From assembly GCF_021261325.1 (NCBI RefSeq), contig NZ_JAJSBI010000015.1:169367-233366 (forward strand): a stretch of 64,000 bases of DNA, in the 5' to 3' direction. The stretch is from Streptomyces guryensis (lineage in GTDB: Bacteria > Actinomycetota > Actinomycetes > Streptomycetales > Streptomycetaceae). The notes under the pieces are model-generated. The model was not told the origin of the DNA. It did no database searches and saw only the letters and a program-made list of their open reading frames with translations. Position 1 is the first letter of the stretch, and the number at the start of each line of letters is the position of its first letter. The translations under genes were made by a program, and so were the position numbers. This document shows, piece after piece, positions 1-12,213 of this stretch.

Positions 1-2
1 TG

Positions 3-935
3 GTCGAGACCGTCGAGGCGCGCCGTGAGGAGCGCAAGCAGCAGCGCGCGAAGCAGTCCGACGAGGCGCGGCACGCCAAGGAGGCCCTGGTCGTCGAGGC
101 GGAGCAGCTGGCGCAGTCCGACCAGTGGCGGGCGGCCGGTGAGCGGCTGCGCTCGCTGGTGGACACCTGGAAGGGGCTGCCGCGGCTGGACCGCAAGTCG
201 GACGACGAGCTGTGGCACCGCTTCTCGCACGCCCGGTCGGCGTTCTCCAAGCGCCGCAAGGCGCACTTCGCCTCGTTGGACGCGCAGCGCGAGGATGCCC
301 GCAAGGCCAAGGAGCGGCTGGTCGCCGAGGCCGAGGCGCTGTCCGGCTCGACGGACTGGGGTCCGACGGCCGCGCGCTACCGCGAGCTGATGACGGAGTG
401 GAAGGCCGCGGGGCGCGCCCAGCGCGAGCACGAGGACGATCTGTGGAACCGCTTCCGCGGCGCCCAGGACGTGTTCTTCGCAGCCCGCAGCTCGGTCTTC
501 GCCGAGCGGGACGCCGAGCAGTCGGAGAACCTGAAGCTGAAGGAGGAGCTGGCCGAGGAGGCCGAGAAGATCCTCCCGGTCACCGACCTCAAGGCGGCGC
601 GCGCCGCGTTCCGCTCGGTCAACGAGCGCTGGGAGGCCATCGGCCACGTACCGCGGGACGCGCGCCCGAAGGTCGAGGGCCGGATGCACGCCGTGGAGCG
701 GGCCATCCAGGAGGCCGAGGAGTCCGAGTGGCGCCGGACGAACCCGGAGGCACGCGCGCGTGCCGAGGGTCTGACCGGACAGCTCCAGGCCGCCGTGGAC
801 AAGCTGCGGGGCCAGATCGAGCAGGCTCGCGCCCAGGGCAACAACGCCAGGGCCGACAAGCTCGAACGCGAGCTGGAGGGCCGCCAGGCGCTCCTGGACC
901 AGGCGCTCAAGGGCCTGCAGGAGTTCGGCGGCTGA
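3..935 (+). CDS. DUF349 domain-containing protein (5' truncated by window edge)
   Basis: The open frame runs in from the left edge with no start codon in the window, so only the C-terminal ~310 residues are seen. The product is a soluble, charged, mostly helical protein made of repeated DUF349 units; each shows a Trp-containing motif such as LWHRFSHARSAFSKRRKAHF, LWNRFRGAQDVFFAARSSVF and the later SVNERWEAIGHVPRD. The tail (about the last 60 residues) is a likely coiled coil. DUF349 proteins are common in actinobacteria and their biochemical role is unknown. The gene converges on relA with a strong hairpin between them. The family call is secure, the function is not. Confidence 0.85.
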   Translation, partial: VETVEARREERKQQRAKQSDEARHAKEALVVEAEQLAQSDQWRAAGERLRSLVDTWKGLPRLDRKSDDELWHRFSHARSAFSKRRKAHFASLDAQREDARKAKERLVAEAEALSGSTDWGPTAARYRELMTEWKAAGRAQREHEDDLWNRFRGAQDVFFAARSSVFAERDAEQSENLKLKEELAEEAEKILPVTDLKAARAAFRSVNERWEAIGHVPRDARPKVEGRMHAVERAIQEAEESEWRRTNPEARARAEGLTGQLQAAVDKLRGQIEQARAQGNNARADKLERELEGRQALLDQALKGLQEFGG

Positions 936-963
936 CGCCTGCTTCGCTGACGTCTGCTTCGTC

Positions 964-1001
964 GAGAAGGGGCCCGTACCTCGCGGTGCGGGCCCCTTCT
1001 C
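964..1001. terminator. Bidirectional intrinsic terminator between DUF349 gene and relA
   Basis: A 17-bp stem (arms 964-980 and 985-1001, one mismatch) with a 4-base loop lies between two convergent genes and probably ends both transcripts. There is no T-run, as is common for Streptomyces terminators. Confidence 0.75.
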
Positions 1002-1013
1002 GCGTACGGCCGT

Positions 1014-3548
<2,535 letters not shown>

Positions 3549-4120
3549 GAGGACTCCTCGTGCGCGATCCGGGTCCCCCGGTCAGGCTCCGGAGACCCCA
3601 TGGTAGCGATCCTGGGCCGCAGGATCGCCTTCAGGCCAATGTGAGGGCCGTCTACCGGAGAAACACGAGGGACTGCTGCCGGATTCCAGGGGGCGGCTTC
3701 GGGGTGATCCGGGGGTGTCCTGCGGGTGGCCGGGGGCCTGCCCGGGACCCGGGGTTCGGGCTTGCCCTCGGGGGGAGGCCGAGCGCTCGCGCGGGGTGCG
3801 AGCCGCCTGCGCGGGACCAGGCCGGCCGCACCGCGGGGGTTTGGGCACGCCGAGCGCTGACCCGGCGCGCGAACTTGCGGCGGGATGGGCAGGCTGGTTG
3901 CTTGCCGCGGGACGTGGCCGTCCGAAGGGCGCCCCTGGCGTGGAGCACCGGGCGCTGCCCGGGGTGGGGACGGGCCGGTCTTCGGCCGAGGCCCGGGGCG
4001 TCGGCACTGTGCGGGCTCGGGTGGGCCTGGGGGCGCGAGTTCTCCGTGGGCGTGGAGCGCGGGGCCGACGGTCGGGCAAGTGGCACCGTCGGAGGAAGGC
4101 GCCCGGAGGTCGGTATGTGC
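3549..4120. other. Long gene-free region upstream of relA
   Basis: About 570 bases, extremely G-rich on the plus strand, separate the relA start from the apt terminator. Several frames stay open through it on both strands, but none shows a recognisable domain or a consistent third-position G/C pattern with a ribosome site. I read it as the relA promoter and 5' leader region; no specific promoter boxes could be assigned with confidence. Confidence 0.4.
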
Positions 4121-4152
4121 GAACGGCCGTCCCTGGGGCGGGGCGGCCGTTC
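4121..4152 (-). terminator. Intrinsic terminator after apt
   Basis: Stem of 13 bases (4121-4133 with 4140-4152, one mismatch) and a short G-rich loop lie 22 bases beyond the apt stop codon. It probably ends the secD-secF-apt transcript. Confidence 0.65.
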
Positions 4153-4174
4153 GTGGTGGATGTGTGCCGTGGGG

Positions 4175-4714
4175 TCAGACGGTGAGCAGTGCTTCCAGCG
4201 GGGCTCCGGTGAGGGCCGGCTCCAGGCGGGCGCGTCCGCCCAGGAAGCCGAGTTCCATCAGGATCGCGAGGCCCGCGACCTCGGCTCCCGCGCGGCGGAT
4301 CAGCTGGATCGCGGCCTCCGCGGTGCCGCCCGTGGCGAGGACGTCGTCGACGATCAGGATGCGGTCGTCGGCGAACAGGTCCTCGGCATGCACCTCGATC
4401 TCCGCCGAGCCGTACTCCAGGTCGTACGTCTGGCCCAGGGTGGCTCCGGGGAGCTTGCCCGCCTTGCGTACGGGGATGAAGCCGAGGCCGGCGCGGACCG
4501 CGACCGGGGCGCCGAGGATGAAGCCGCGGGCCTCCAGGCCGACGACCTTGGTGGCACCCGTGTTCGCGGCGATCTCGGCGAGCGCGTCGGTGAGCGCCGT
4601 GAAGGCCGCCGGGTCCGCCAGCAGCGGGGTGATGTCCTTGAACATCACGCCCGGCTCCGGATAGTCGGCCACGTCACGGATGCGGCTGAGCAGCAGCTCC
4701 TCGATGTCGGTCAT
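4175..4714 (-). CDS. apt: Adenine phosphoribosyltransferase
   Basis: Salvages adenine to AMP using PRPP. The 179-aa length is normal. The PRPP-binding loop is seen in ILIVDDVLATGGTAEAA, and the hood region contains GLEARGFILGAPVA. The ATG start overlaps the secF stop codon (ATGA), so translation is probably coupled; GGGAAG lies 7 bases upstream. Position between secF and relA matches the conserved actinobacterial order, tying purine salvage, protein export and the stringent response into one locus. Confidence 0.97.
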   Translation of the reverse strand: MTDIEELLLSRIRDVADYPEPGVMFKDITPLLADPAAFTALTDALAEIAANTGATKVVGLEARGFILGAPVAVRAGLGFIPVRKAGKLPGATLGQTYDLEYGSAEIEVHAEDLFADDRILIVDDVLATGGTAEAAIQLIRRAGAEVAGLAILMELGFLGGRARLEPALTGAPLEALLTV

Positions 4715-5829
4715 CGGCGCTTCCCGGAGGGACGGCCACGGCCGCGGTTGCGCGACGCCGGCTGGTTGCGCGGGCCGACGACCGCGTGAGCGGCGTCCTC
4801 GGGCTCGTCGTCGTGCATGGCGTCCACGACCTCGGTCTCCAGCGGCCCGCCCTCCGCGGCGGTCTGGGCGCGCTTGGCGAGGACGCGCTTCCTGAGCGCC
4901 TTCATCTGCGGCTCGCGCTCCTTGAGGTCGGCGACGAGCGGCGTGGCGATGAAGATCGAGGAGTACGCACCGGCCGCGAGGCCGACGAACAGCGACAGCG
5001 AGATGTCGTTCAGCATGCCGGCGCCGAGGAAGCCGCCACCGATGAACAGCAGGGCGCCGACCGGCAGCAGCGCGACCACGGTTGTGTTGATGGACCGCAC
5101 CAGCGTGCTGTTGATCGAGCGGTTGGCAACGTCGCTGAACGTCCAGCGGGTCTGCTTGGTGATGTCCTTCGTCTGCTCCTTGAGGCTGTCGAAGACGACG
5201 ACCGTGTCGTAGAGCGAGTAACCGAGAATCGTGAGCAGACCGATCACCGTGCCCGGCGTGACCTCGAAGCCGACGAGGGCGTAGATGCCGGTCGTGATGG
5301 TGATGTCGTGGATCAGGGCGACCAGCGCGGCGACCGCCATCCGCCACTCGAACGCGATCGCCAGGTAGATCACCACGAGGACCATGAAGATCGCCAGGCC
5401 CTGCCAGGCCTTGCTGGCGATCTGGTCACCCCAGCTGGGGCCGACCAGGTCGGCGTTGAGGTTCTCGGAGTTGACGTTCAGGTCCTTGGCGAGCTTGTCC
5501 TTGATCGCGTCGGACTTGTCGGTGTCGATGCCCGCGATCTGGATGCGCAGGCTGCCGTCGCCGAGCTTCTGGACGACCGCGTCATGACCGGACGCGTCCT
5601 GCGCATAGCCCTGGGCCGTGGCCACCGAGGCGGTCATGTGCTTCGGGGTGGTGAAGACGGCACCGCCCTGGAACTCGATGCCCATGTTCAGACCGCGCAC
5701 CGCGAGACCGAGGACGGCCGTGATGGTGATCAGGATCGAGATGCCGTACCAGATCTTGCGGTTGCCGACGAAGTCGTAGCCGACCTCACCGCGGTGCAGA
5801 CGGGCGCCGAGGCTGCCGAGTTTCGACAT
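4711..5829 (-). CDS. secF: Protein translocase subunit SecF
   Basis: Inner-membrane partner of SecD; the SecDF complex uses the proton gradient to pull exported proteins through SecYEG. The 372-aa protein has one N-terminal membrane span (around ISILITITAVLGLAV), an extracytoplasmic P4-type domain, and five further spans near the C-terminal half. The SecF signature region ALVALIHDITITTGIYAL contains the conserved Asp. A long charged tail follows the last span. It starts 1 base after the secD stop and overlaps apt by 4 bases, so the three are one operon. Confidence 0.97.
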   Translation of the reverse strand: MSKLGSLGARLHRGEVGYDFVGNRKIWYGISILITITAVLGLAVRGLNMGIEFQGGAVFTTPKHMTASVATAQGYAQDASGHDAVVQKLGDGSLRIQIAGIDTDKSDAIKDKLAKDLNVNSENLNADLVGPSWGDQIASKAWQGLAIFMVLVVIYLAIAFEWRMAVAALVALIHDITITTGIYALVGFEVTPGTVIGLLTILGYSLYDTVVVFDSLKEQTKDITKQTRWTFSDVANRSINSTLVRSINTTVVALLPVGALLFIGGGFLGAGMLNDISLSLFVGLAAGAYSSIFIATPLVADLKEREPQMKALRKRVLAKRAQTAAEGGPLETEVVDAMHDDEPEDAAHAVVGPRNQPASRNRGRGRPSGKRR

Positions 5830-5830
5830 C

Positions 5831-7603
5831 TCACGCCTCCTTCGGGTCGACGGGGGCGGAGGGACGACGGGTGCGGCGCAGCGGCGGCTTGGCGCCCAGT
5901 GCCTTCGGGTCGAGGCCCGACCACTTGTGGCCGTTCGCGAAGAACTTCCTGCGGGCGAGGATCGTCATCAGCGGCTTGGTGAACAGGAAGACGACGACCA
6001 CGTCGAGCACGGTGGTCAGACCGAGCGTGAACGCGAAGCCCTGGACCTTGCCGACGGTGACGATGAACAGCACCGCGGCGGCGAGGAACGACACGAAGTC
6101 GGAGACCAGGATGGTGCGCCGGGCGCGCGGCCAGGCCCGCTCGACGGCGGGGCGCAGCGAGCGGCCCTCGCGGATCTCGTCCCGGATCCGTTCGAAGAAC
6201 ACGATGAACGAGTCCGCCGTGATACCGATCGCGACGATCGCACCGCAGACCGCCGGCAGGTTGAGCGCGAAGCCGATGGCCTGGCCGAGCAGCGACATGA
6301 GCACGTAGGTGAGGATCGCCGAGACCAGCAGCGAGGGGATGGCGATGACCGACAGGCCGCGGTAGAAGATCAGCAGGTAGACGACGACCAGCGCGAGACC
6401 GATGGCACCGGCGATCAGACCGGCGTGCAGCTGCTCGCCGCCGAGCGCGGCGGTCACCGTGGTGACGCTGTCCTCCTTGAAGGTCAGCGGCAGCGCGCCG
6501 TACGACAGCATGTTGGCGAGGCTCTGGGCCTCCTGCTGGCTGAAGCTGCCGGTGATCTCCGCGTTGCCGCCGGTCAGCGCCTGGTTGACGGACGGGTCGG
6601 AGACGACGTTGCCGTCGAGGACGATGGCGAACTGGTTCTGCGGGGACTGGTTCTTGGCCAGCTTGCCGGTGATGTCGCCGAACTTCTTGGAGCCCTTGCC
6701 CGTGAACTCCATGGTGACGGTCCAGCCGGCGGCGGACTGCGTGTTGAAGCGGGCTTGGGCGTTCTTGACGTCGGTGCCGTCGACCTCGGCCGGGCCGAGA
6801 ATGTACTTCTGCCACTGGCCCGAGGAGTTCTGGCCGCAGGCGATCGTCGGGTCGCTGGACTTGGCGCCCCGGCCGGCGACGGCGCGCTGCTTCTTGTTCG
6901 TGCAGTCGAGTGCGCTGTACTGCGCCTCGAGCTTGCTGGCGGCCGCGCTGCCGGAGGAGCTGGCGCTCGGGGACGGGGAGGAGGAGGTCTTCGCACCGGA
7001 GGAGGCGTTGGCGCTCGGCGTCGCGTCGGCCTTCAGCGCGTCGGTGACGGCGCGGCCCTGCGAGGTGGCGGTCGCCGAAGGAGTCGCGGAGGGGGACGGG
7101 GTCGACTTGCCCGTGGCCTTCTCGGTGGCCTTGCCCGTGGCCTTGCCCGAGGGGCTGCCGGAGGCGCTCGGCGACGGGCTGGCCGCGGCGCCGCCGGAGA
7201 GCTCGGTGGTGAGCACCGGGCGGAAGTACAGCTTGGCGGTGGTGCCGACCTGCTGGCGCGCCTCCTTGGAGTTCGTGCCCTTGGGGATGTTGACGATGAT
7301 GTTCTTGCTGCCCTGGGTCTGGACCTCGGCCTCCGTGACACCAAGACCATTGACGCGGTTGTTCATGATCTGGACCGCGGTGTCCATGTTGGTCTTGTTG
7401 ATCGCGGACTCCTGGCCCGGCTCTGCGACCGCCCGCAGCGTGATGCTCGTACCACCGGCCAGGTCGATACCGAGACGCGGAGTGGTGTCTCCTGAGGCGA
7501 ACATTCCGCCGGTGAGCGCCACGATGGCGATCAGGATGAGGGCCAGCGAGCGCCCCGGCTTGCTCTGGGCGCTCGCGCTCCGGCCCTTATTAGGTGCTGC
7601 CAC
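5831..7603 (-). CDS. secD: Protein translocase subunit SecD
   Basis: Inner-membrane SecDF component with the N-terminal span at about residues 20-37, the RLGIDLAGGTSITL motif just after it, a large extracytoplasmic P1 domain, and five C-terminal spans with the IVAIGITADSFIVFFERIRDE signature. Residues ~137-222 are a Ser/Pro/Ala/Thr/Lys-rich low-complexity insertion inside P1, absent from E. coli SecD. The start is GTG; AGGGAG lies about 10 bases upstream. Total 590 aa. First gene of secD-secF-apt, with yajC 134 bases upstream on the same strand. Confidence 0.97.
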   Translation of the reverse strand: MAAPNKGRSASAQSKPGRSLALILIAIVALTGGMFASGDTTPRLGIDLAGGTSITLRAVAEPGQESAINKTNMDTAVQIMNNRVNGLGVTEAEVQTQGSKNIIVNIPKGTNSKEARQQVGTTAKLYFRPVLTTELSGGAAASPSPSASGSPSGKATGKATEKATGKSTPSPSATPSATATSQGRAVTDALKADATPSANASSGAKTSSSPSPSASSSGSAAASKLEAQYSALDCTNKKQRAVAGRGAKSSDPTIACGQNSSGQWQKYILGPAEVDGTDVKNAQARFNTQSAAGWTVTMEFTGKGSKKFGDITGKLAKNQSPQNQFAIVLDGNVVSDPSVNQALTGGNAEITGSFSQQEAQSLANMLSYGALPLTFKEDSVTTVTAALGGEQLHAGLIAGAIGLALVVVYLLIFYRGLSVIAIPSLLVSAILTYVLMSLLGQAIGFALNLPAVCGAIVAIGITADSFIVFFERIRDEIREGRSLRPAVERAWPRARRTILVSDFVSFLAAAVLFIVTVGKVQGFAFTLGLTTVLDVVVVFLFTKPLMTILARRKFFANGHKWSGLDPKALGAKPPLRRTRRPSAPVDPKEA

Positions 7604-7737
7604 CTTCTCGTACTCCCTCTCGGGCCGCTCCGCACCGGGTCAGCGCGGTGTCGGCCATGACATGGTGTCGGGATCCCCGTGTGCGAGATACGCACGTCCC
7701 GGGGCGCGCGAGGTCGGCCGCGCGCCCCGGGACGTGA

Positions 7738-8241
7738 CTACTTCGCCTCGGAGTCGCCGTCGGTCTTCTTCGGCTCTTCGTCCGACTTGGCCCCGGCGGC
7801 CGCAGTCTCGTCGGCCGGCTCCTCGGGCACGTCCTTCTTGTCGAGGTCGACGGACTTGTCGTCGGAGGCGGCGGCAGCTTCGTCGGCGGAGTCGTCGGTC
7901 TCGGTGAGGGAGGAGGCGTCGTCCGGGACCAGGTCTGAGTCGGACTTCAGGTCGTGCTCGATGCCGTGCACGATGCGGTTGTACTCGTCGTCGCTGAGCA
8001 CGGAACCGATGGCGTTCTTCGCGAAGAGGAGCTCGACGCCCGGGCCGGCGTCGAGGAGGACCGTGTCCTCGTTGACCTCCTTGACCGTCGCGTACATGCC
8101 CCCGATCGTGCGGACGCCGCTGCCGGGCTGCAGCTCATTACGCATCGTCGCGGCCTGCTGCTGCTTGCGCTTGGCCGAGCGGGTCATGAGGAACATGGCC
8201 CCGATGAGCACGATGAACGGGAGGAGCATGGTGATATTCAC
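7738..8241 (-). CDS. yajC: Preprotein translocase subunit YajC
   Basis: Small single-span membrane protein that associates with SecDF. Residues ~5-20 form the membrane helix (MLLPFIVLIGAMFLM), followed by the conserved MRNELQPGSGVRTIGGMYATV region. The last ~70 residues are a strongly acidic, Asp/Glu/Ser/Ala-rich tail much longer than in E. coli YajC. A GTG start at 8241 is chosen because GAAGGAAA lies 9 bases upstream; an upstream ATG would add 27 residues without a ribosome site. Same orientation as secD, so probably co-transcribed. Confidence 0.93.
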   Translation of the reverse strand: MNITMLLPFIVLIGAMFLMTRSAKRKQQQAATMRNELQPGSGVRTIGGMYATVKEVNEDTVLLDAGPGVELLFAKNAIGSVLSDDEYNRIVHGIEHDLKSDSDLVPDDASSLTETDDSADEAAAASDDKSVDLDKKDVPEEPADETAAAGAKSDEEPKKTDGDSEAK

Positions 8242-8415
8242 GGGACGGAATTTCCTTCGCACGACCGCGATTGAGAGCGGCCTCATGGATGGGGGTATGT
8301 ATACCGCCGACAAAGGCGGCATCGGCGGAGTCTAAGCGAGTCCACGCGCATGGAACAACGCTCAGCATGGCACCTGGGTTCCTGACCCGGCCAATGCCAC
8401 CCCGTCACGATGCCG

Positions 8416-9486
<1,071 letters not shown>

Positions 9487-9518
9487 TGAGATCTCCTAAC
9501 TGGGGTGGCGCAGGCGGG

Positions 9519-10124
9519 TCAGCGGGCGCGGTTGAGGGTCTGCAGGGCCGCCTTCAGCAGCTGACCGACCTGGGGCGGGCCTCCGGCCGCCTCGGCCTGC
9601 GGTGCCACGGCGGACACGGCCTCGTCGGCCTCGCGGGTGGCGTACCCGAGGCCGATCAGCGCGGCGTGGAGCTGGTCGCGCCAGCCGGAGGTGACCGCCG
9701 TGCCGACGGCCGGGGCGCCGATGGGTTCGCCGAGCCGGTCCCTGAGCTCCAGCAGGAGCTTCTGGGCGCCCTTCTTGCCGATGCCGGGGACGGCGACGAG
9801 GGCCTTCTCGTCGCTCGTGGACACCGCACGGCGCAGGGCGTCCGGGGTGTGCACGGCCAGCATCGCCTGCGCCAGCCGCGGGCCGACGCCGCTGGCCGTC
9901 TGCAGCAGTTCGAACACCTGGCGCTCGTCGTCGTCCACGAAGCCGTAGAGCGTCAGAGAGTCCTCCCGTACGACGAGGGAGGTGGCGAGCTTGGCCGGCT
10001 GCCCCAGACGGAGCGTGGAAAGCGTGTTGGGGGTGCACTGCACGGCCATGCCGACACCGCCGACCTCGACCACGGCGGCGTCGGGGGCGAGTGCGGCGAC
10101 CGTGCCGCTCACGAAGGCGATCAT
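9519..10124 (-). CDS. ruvA: Holliday junction DNA-binding protein RuvA
   Basis: Tetrameric junction-binding subunit that targets RuvB. The 201-aa protein has the N-terminal OB fold (MIAFVSGTVAALAPDAAVVE), two helix-hairpin-helix motifs (TASGVGPRLAQAML and AVPGIGKKGAQKLL) and a C-terminal UBA-like domain for RuvB contact. The ATG start overlaps the ruvC stop (ATGA), indicating coupled translation. Confidence 0.97.
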   Translation of the reverse strand: MIAFVSGTVAALAPDAAVVEVGGVGMAVQCTPNTLSTLRLGQPAKLATSLVVREDSLTLYGFVDDDERQVFELLQTASGVGPRLAQAMLAVHTPDALRRAVSTSDEKALVAVPGIGKKGAQKLLLELRDRLGEPIGAPAVGTAVTSGWRDQLHAALIGLGYATREADEAVSAVAPQAEAAGGPPQVGQLLKAALQTLNRAR

Positions 10125-10660
10125 GCCGTACGGCCTTTCGTCGAGTTGGCTGCGTGCAGGGCGACCGCCTGCTGCAGTCGGTTCTGCGCGGGGGCGCGCC
10201 AGATGTGGCAGATGGCGAGCGCGAGGGCGTCGGCGGCGTCGGCCGGTTTCGGGGGTGCGTCGAGCCGGAGCAGACGGGTCACCATGGCGCCGACCTGGGC
10301 CTTCTCCGCGCGGCCGCTGCCGGTGACCGCGGCCTTGACCTCGCTGGGGGTGTGCAGGGCGACGGGGAGGCCGCGGCGGGCGGCGCACAGCATGGCGACG
10401 GCGCTGGCCTGGGCGGTGCCCATCACGGTCCGCACGTTGTGCTGGCTGAACACCCGCTCCACGGCGACGACTTCGGGCCGGTGCTCGTCCAGCCACTGTT
10501 CGATGCCCTGCTCGATGGCGACGAGGCGCTGCCCCAACTCGGCGTCCACGGGCGTCCGTACGACGCCGACGCCGACCATGGTGAGCGGCCGGCCCGCGAC
10601 CCCCTCGACCACGCCGACACCGCATCGCGTGAGCCCAGGGTCCACCCCCAACACCCGCAC
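10121..10660 (-). CDS. ruvC: Crossover junction endodeoxyribonuclease RuvC
   Basis: Dimeric Holliday-junction resolvase with an RNase H fold. The first catalytic Asp is in MRVLGVDPGLTRCG, the Glu in VAVERVF, and the final Asp pair in PKPADAADALALAICH. 179 aa, usual length; GTG start with a GGAGGGG site just upstream. The C-terminal tail after the helix is short. First gene of the ruv operon, 124 bases downstream of yebC with a terminator between. Confidence 0.97.
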   Translation of the reverse strand: MRVLGVDPGLTRCGVGVVEGVAGRPLTMVGVGVVRTPVDAELGQRLVAIEQGIEQWLDEHRPEVVAVERVFSQHNVRTVMGTAQASAVAMLCAARRGLPVALHTPSEVKAAVTGSGRAEKAQVGAMVTRLLRLDAPPKPADAADALALAICHIWRAPAQNRLQQAVALHAANSTKGRTA

Positions 10661-10723
10661 GCGCCCCTCCCCTCAGTGATCTTTGACTTCCACGCCAGGC
10701 TAGCCGCTGCCACCGACAACGGC

Positions 10724-10760
10724 GGCGGGCCGGTGGGACGTGTTGTCCCACCGGCCCGCC
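10724..10760 (-). terminator. Intrinsic terminator between yebC and ruvC
   Basis: A perfect 16-bp stem (10724-10739 with 10745-10760) with a 5-base loop begins 25 bases beyond the yebC stop. It separates yebC from the ruv operon. Confidence 0.8.
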
Positions 10761-10784
10761 GAAACCGCTTCGTTCGCGGCAGCG

Positions 10785-11537
10785 TTACGCGTCGACCTTC
10801 TCCATGACCTCGTCGCTGACGTCGAAGTTGGCGAAGACGTTCTGCACGTCGTCGCTGTCCTCGAGCGCGTCGATCAGCTTGAAGATCTTCTTGGCGCCCT
10901 CCTCGTCCAGCTCGACCTGCATGGTCGGGACGAAGTTGGCCTCGGCGGAGTCGTAGTCGATCCCGGCGTCCTGAAGGGCGGTGCGGACGGCGACCATGTC
11001 GGTGGCCTCGCTGAGCACCTCGAAGGACTCGCCCAGGTCGTTGACCTCCTCGGCGCCCGCGTCCAGGACGGCACCCAGGACGTCGTCCTCGGTCAGCTCG
11101 CCCTTGGGGACGATCACGACGCCCTTGCGGTTGAAGAGGTACGACACCGAGCCCGGGTCGGCCATGTTGCCGCCGTTGCGGGTCATGGCGACACGGACGT
11201 CTGAGGCGGCGCGGTTGCGGTTGTCGGTGAGGCACTCGATGAGCACCGCGACGCCGTTCGGGCCGTAGCCCTCGTACATGATCGTCTCGTAGTCGGCGCC
11301 ACCGGCCTCGAGACCGCCGCCGCGCTTGACCGCGGAGTCGATGTTCTTGTTGGGGACCGACTGCTTCTTGGCCTTCTGGATGGCGTCGTAGAGGGTCGGG
11401 TTGCCCTCGATGTCGACGCCGCCCATCCGGGCCGCCACTTCGATGTTCTTGATCAGCTTCGCGAAGAGCTTGCCGCGCTTGGCGTCGATCACGGCCTTCT
11501 TGTGCTTCGTCGTAGCCCATTTAGAGTGGCCGGACAT
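10785..11537 (-). CDS. YebC/TACO1-family protein (transcription/translation regulator)
   Basis: 250-aa protein with the family signature SGHSKWATTKHKKAVIDAKRGKLF at the N-terminus, the GYGPNGVAVLIECLTDNRNR region and GVVIVPK further on. Family members have been described as DNA-binding regulators (including of ruv genes) and, for TACO1/YebC, as factors that help ribosomes through proline stretches. Its place directly before ruvCAB is conserved in many bacteria. ATG start. Confidence 0.96.
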   Translation of the reverse strand: MSGHSKWATTKHKKAVIDAKRGKLFAKLIKNIEVAARMGGVDIEGNPTLYDAIQKAKKQSVPNKNIDSAVKRGGGLEAGGADYETIMYEGYGPNGVAVLIECLTDNRNRAASDVRVAMTRNGGNMADPGSVSYLFNRKGVVIVPKGELTEDDVLGAVLDAGAEEVNDLGESFEVLSEATDMVAVRTALQDAGIDYDSAEANFVPTMQVELDEEGAKKIFKLIDALEDSDDVQNVFANFDVSDEVMEKVDA

Positions 11538-11586
11538 CTGCCTGTCTCCTTCGCGTAACCCATCCGAACAACGAACCCCAGAGATC

Positions 11587-12192
11587 CTACAAGGACTCCG
11601 CCGCCCGGTTCGCGCCCACCATGTCGACGAACAGGGCGTGCACGCGGTGGTCGCCGGTCAGTTCCGGATGGAACGACGTGGCGAGCGCGTTGCCCTGGCG
11701 GACCGCGACGATGTGGCCGTCGTGCTCGGCGAGCACCTCGGTCTCGGCGCCGACGGACTCCACCCAGGGAGCGCGGATGAAGACGCCCTCTACAGGATCG
11801 CCCGCGACGCCCCGGACGTCGACCGCCGCTTCGAACGACTCGTTCTGCCGCCCGAAGGCGTTGCGGCGCACGATCATGTCGATGCCGCCGATGGTCTCCT
11901 GGCCCGAGCGCGGGTCCAGGATCTTGTCGGCGAGCATGATCATGCCGGCGCAGGTGCCGTAGACGGGCATTCCGGCGCGCACGCGCGCGCGTAGGGGCTC
12001 CATCACGCCGAACAGGACGGCCAGCTTGGAGATGGTGGTGGACTCGCCGCCGGGAATGACCAGGCCGTCCACCTCGGCGAGCTCCTCGGGGCGCCTGACC
12101 GGCCTGGCCACGGCGTCGGCCGCGGCCAGGGCGATGAGGTGCTCCCGTACGTCGCCCTGGAGGGCCAGGACGCCTATGACGGGGGTGTTCAT
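11587..12192 (-). CDS. pdxT: Pyridoxal 5'-phosphate synthase glutaminase subunit PdxT
   Basis: Class I glutamine amidotransferase that feeds ammonia to PdxS for vitamin B6 synthesis. The nucleophile Cys is in VYGTCAGMIML, the His/Glu pair in SFHPELTGDHR, and the oxyanion-region motif in PGGESTTI. 201 aa, usual length. It follows pdxS by 21 bases in one operon. Confidence 0.97.
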   Translation of the reverse strand: MNTPVIGVLALQGDVREHLIALAAADAVARPVRRPEELAEVDGLVIPGGESTTISKLAVLFGVMEPLRARVRAGMPVYGTCAGMIMLADKILDPRSGQETIGGIDMIVRRNAFGRQNESFEAAVDVRGVAGDPVEGVFIRAPWVESVGAETEVLAEHDGHIVAVRQGNALATSFHPELTGDHRVHALFVDMVGANRAAESL

Positions 12193-12213
12193 GTGATCCA
12201 GTGCCTTACTGCC

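Noticed and set aside
3549..4120. Possible gene between relA and apt
   Set aside because: Multiple open frames on both strands but none with consistent codon bias, ribosome site or domain.
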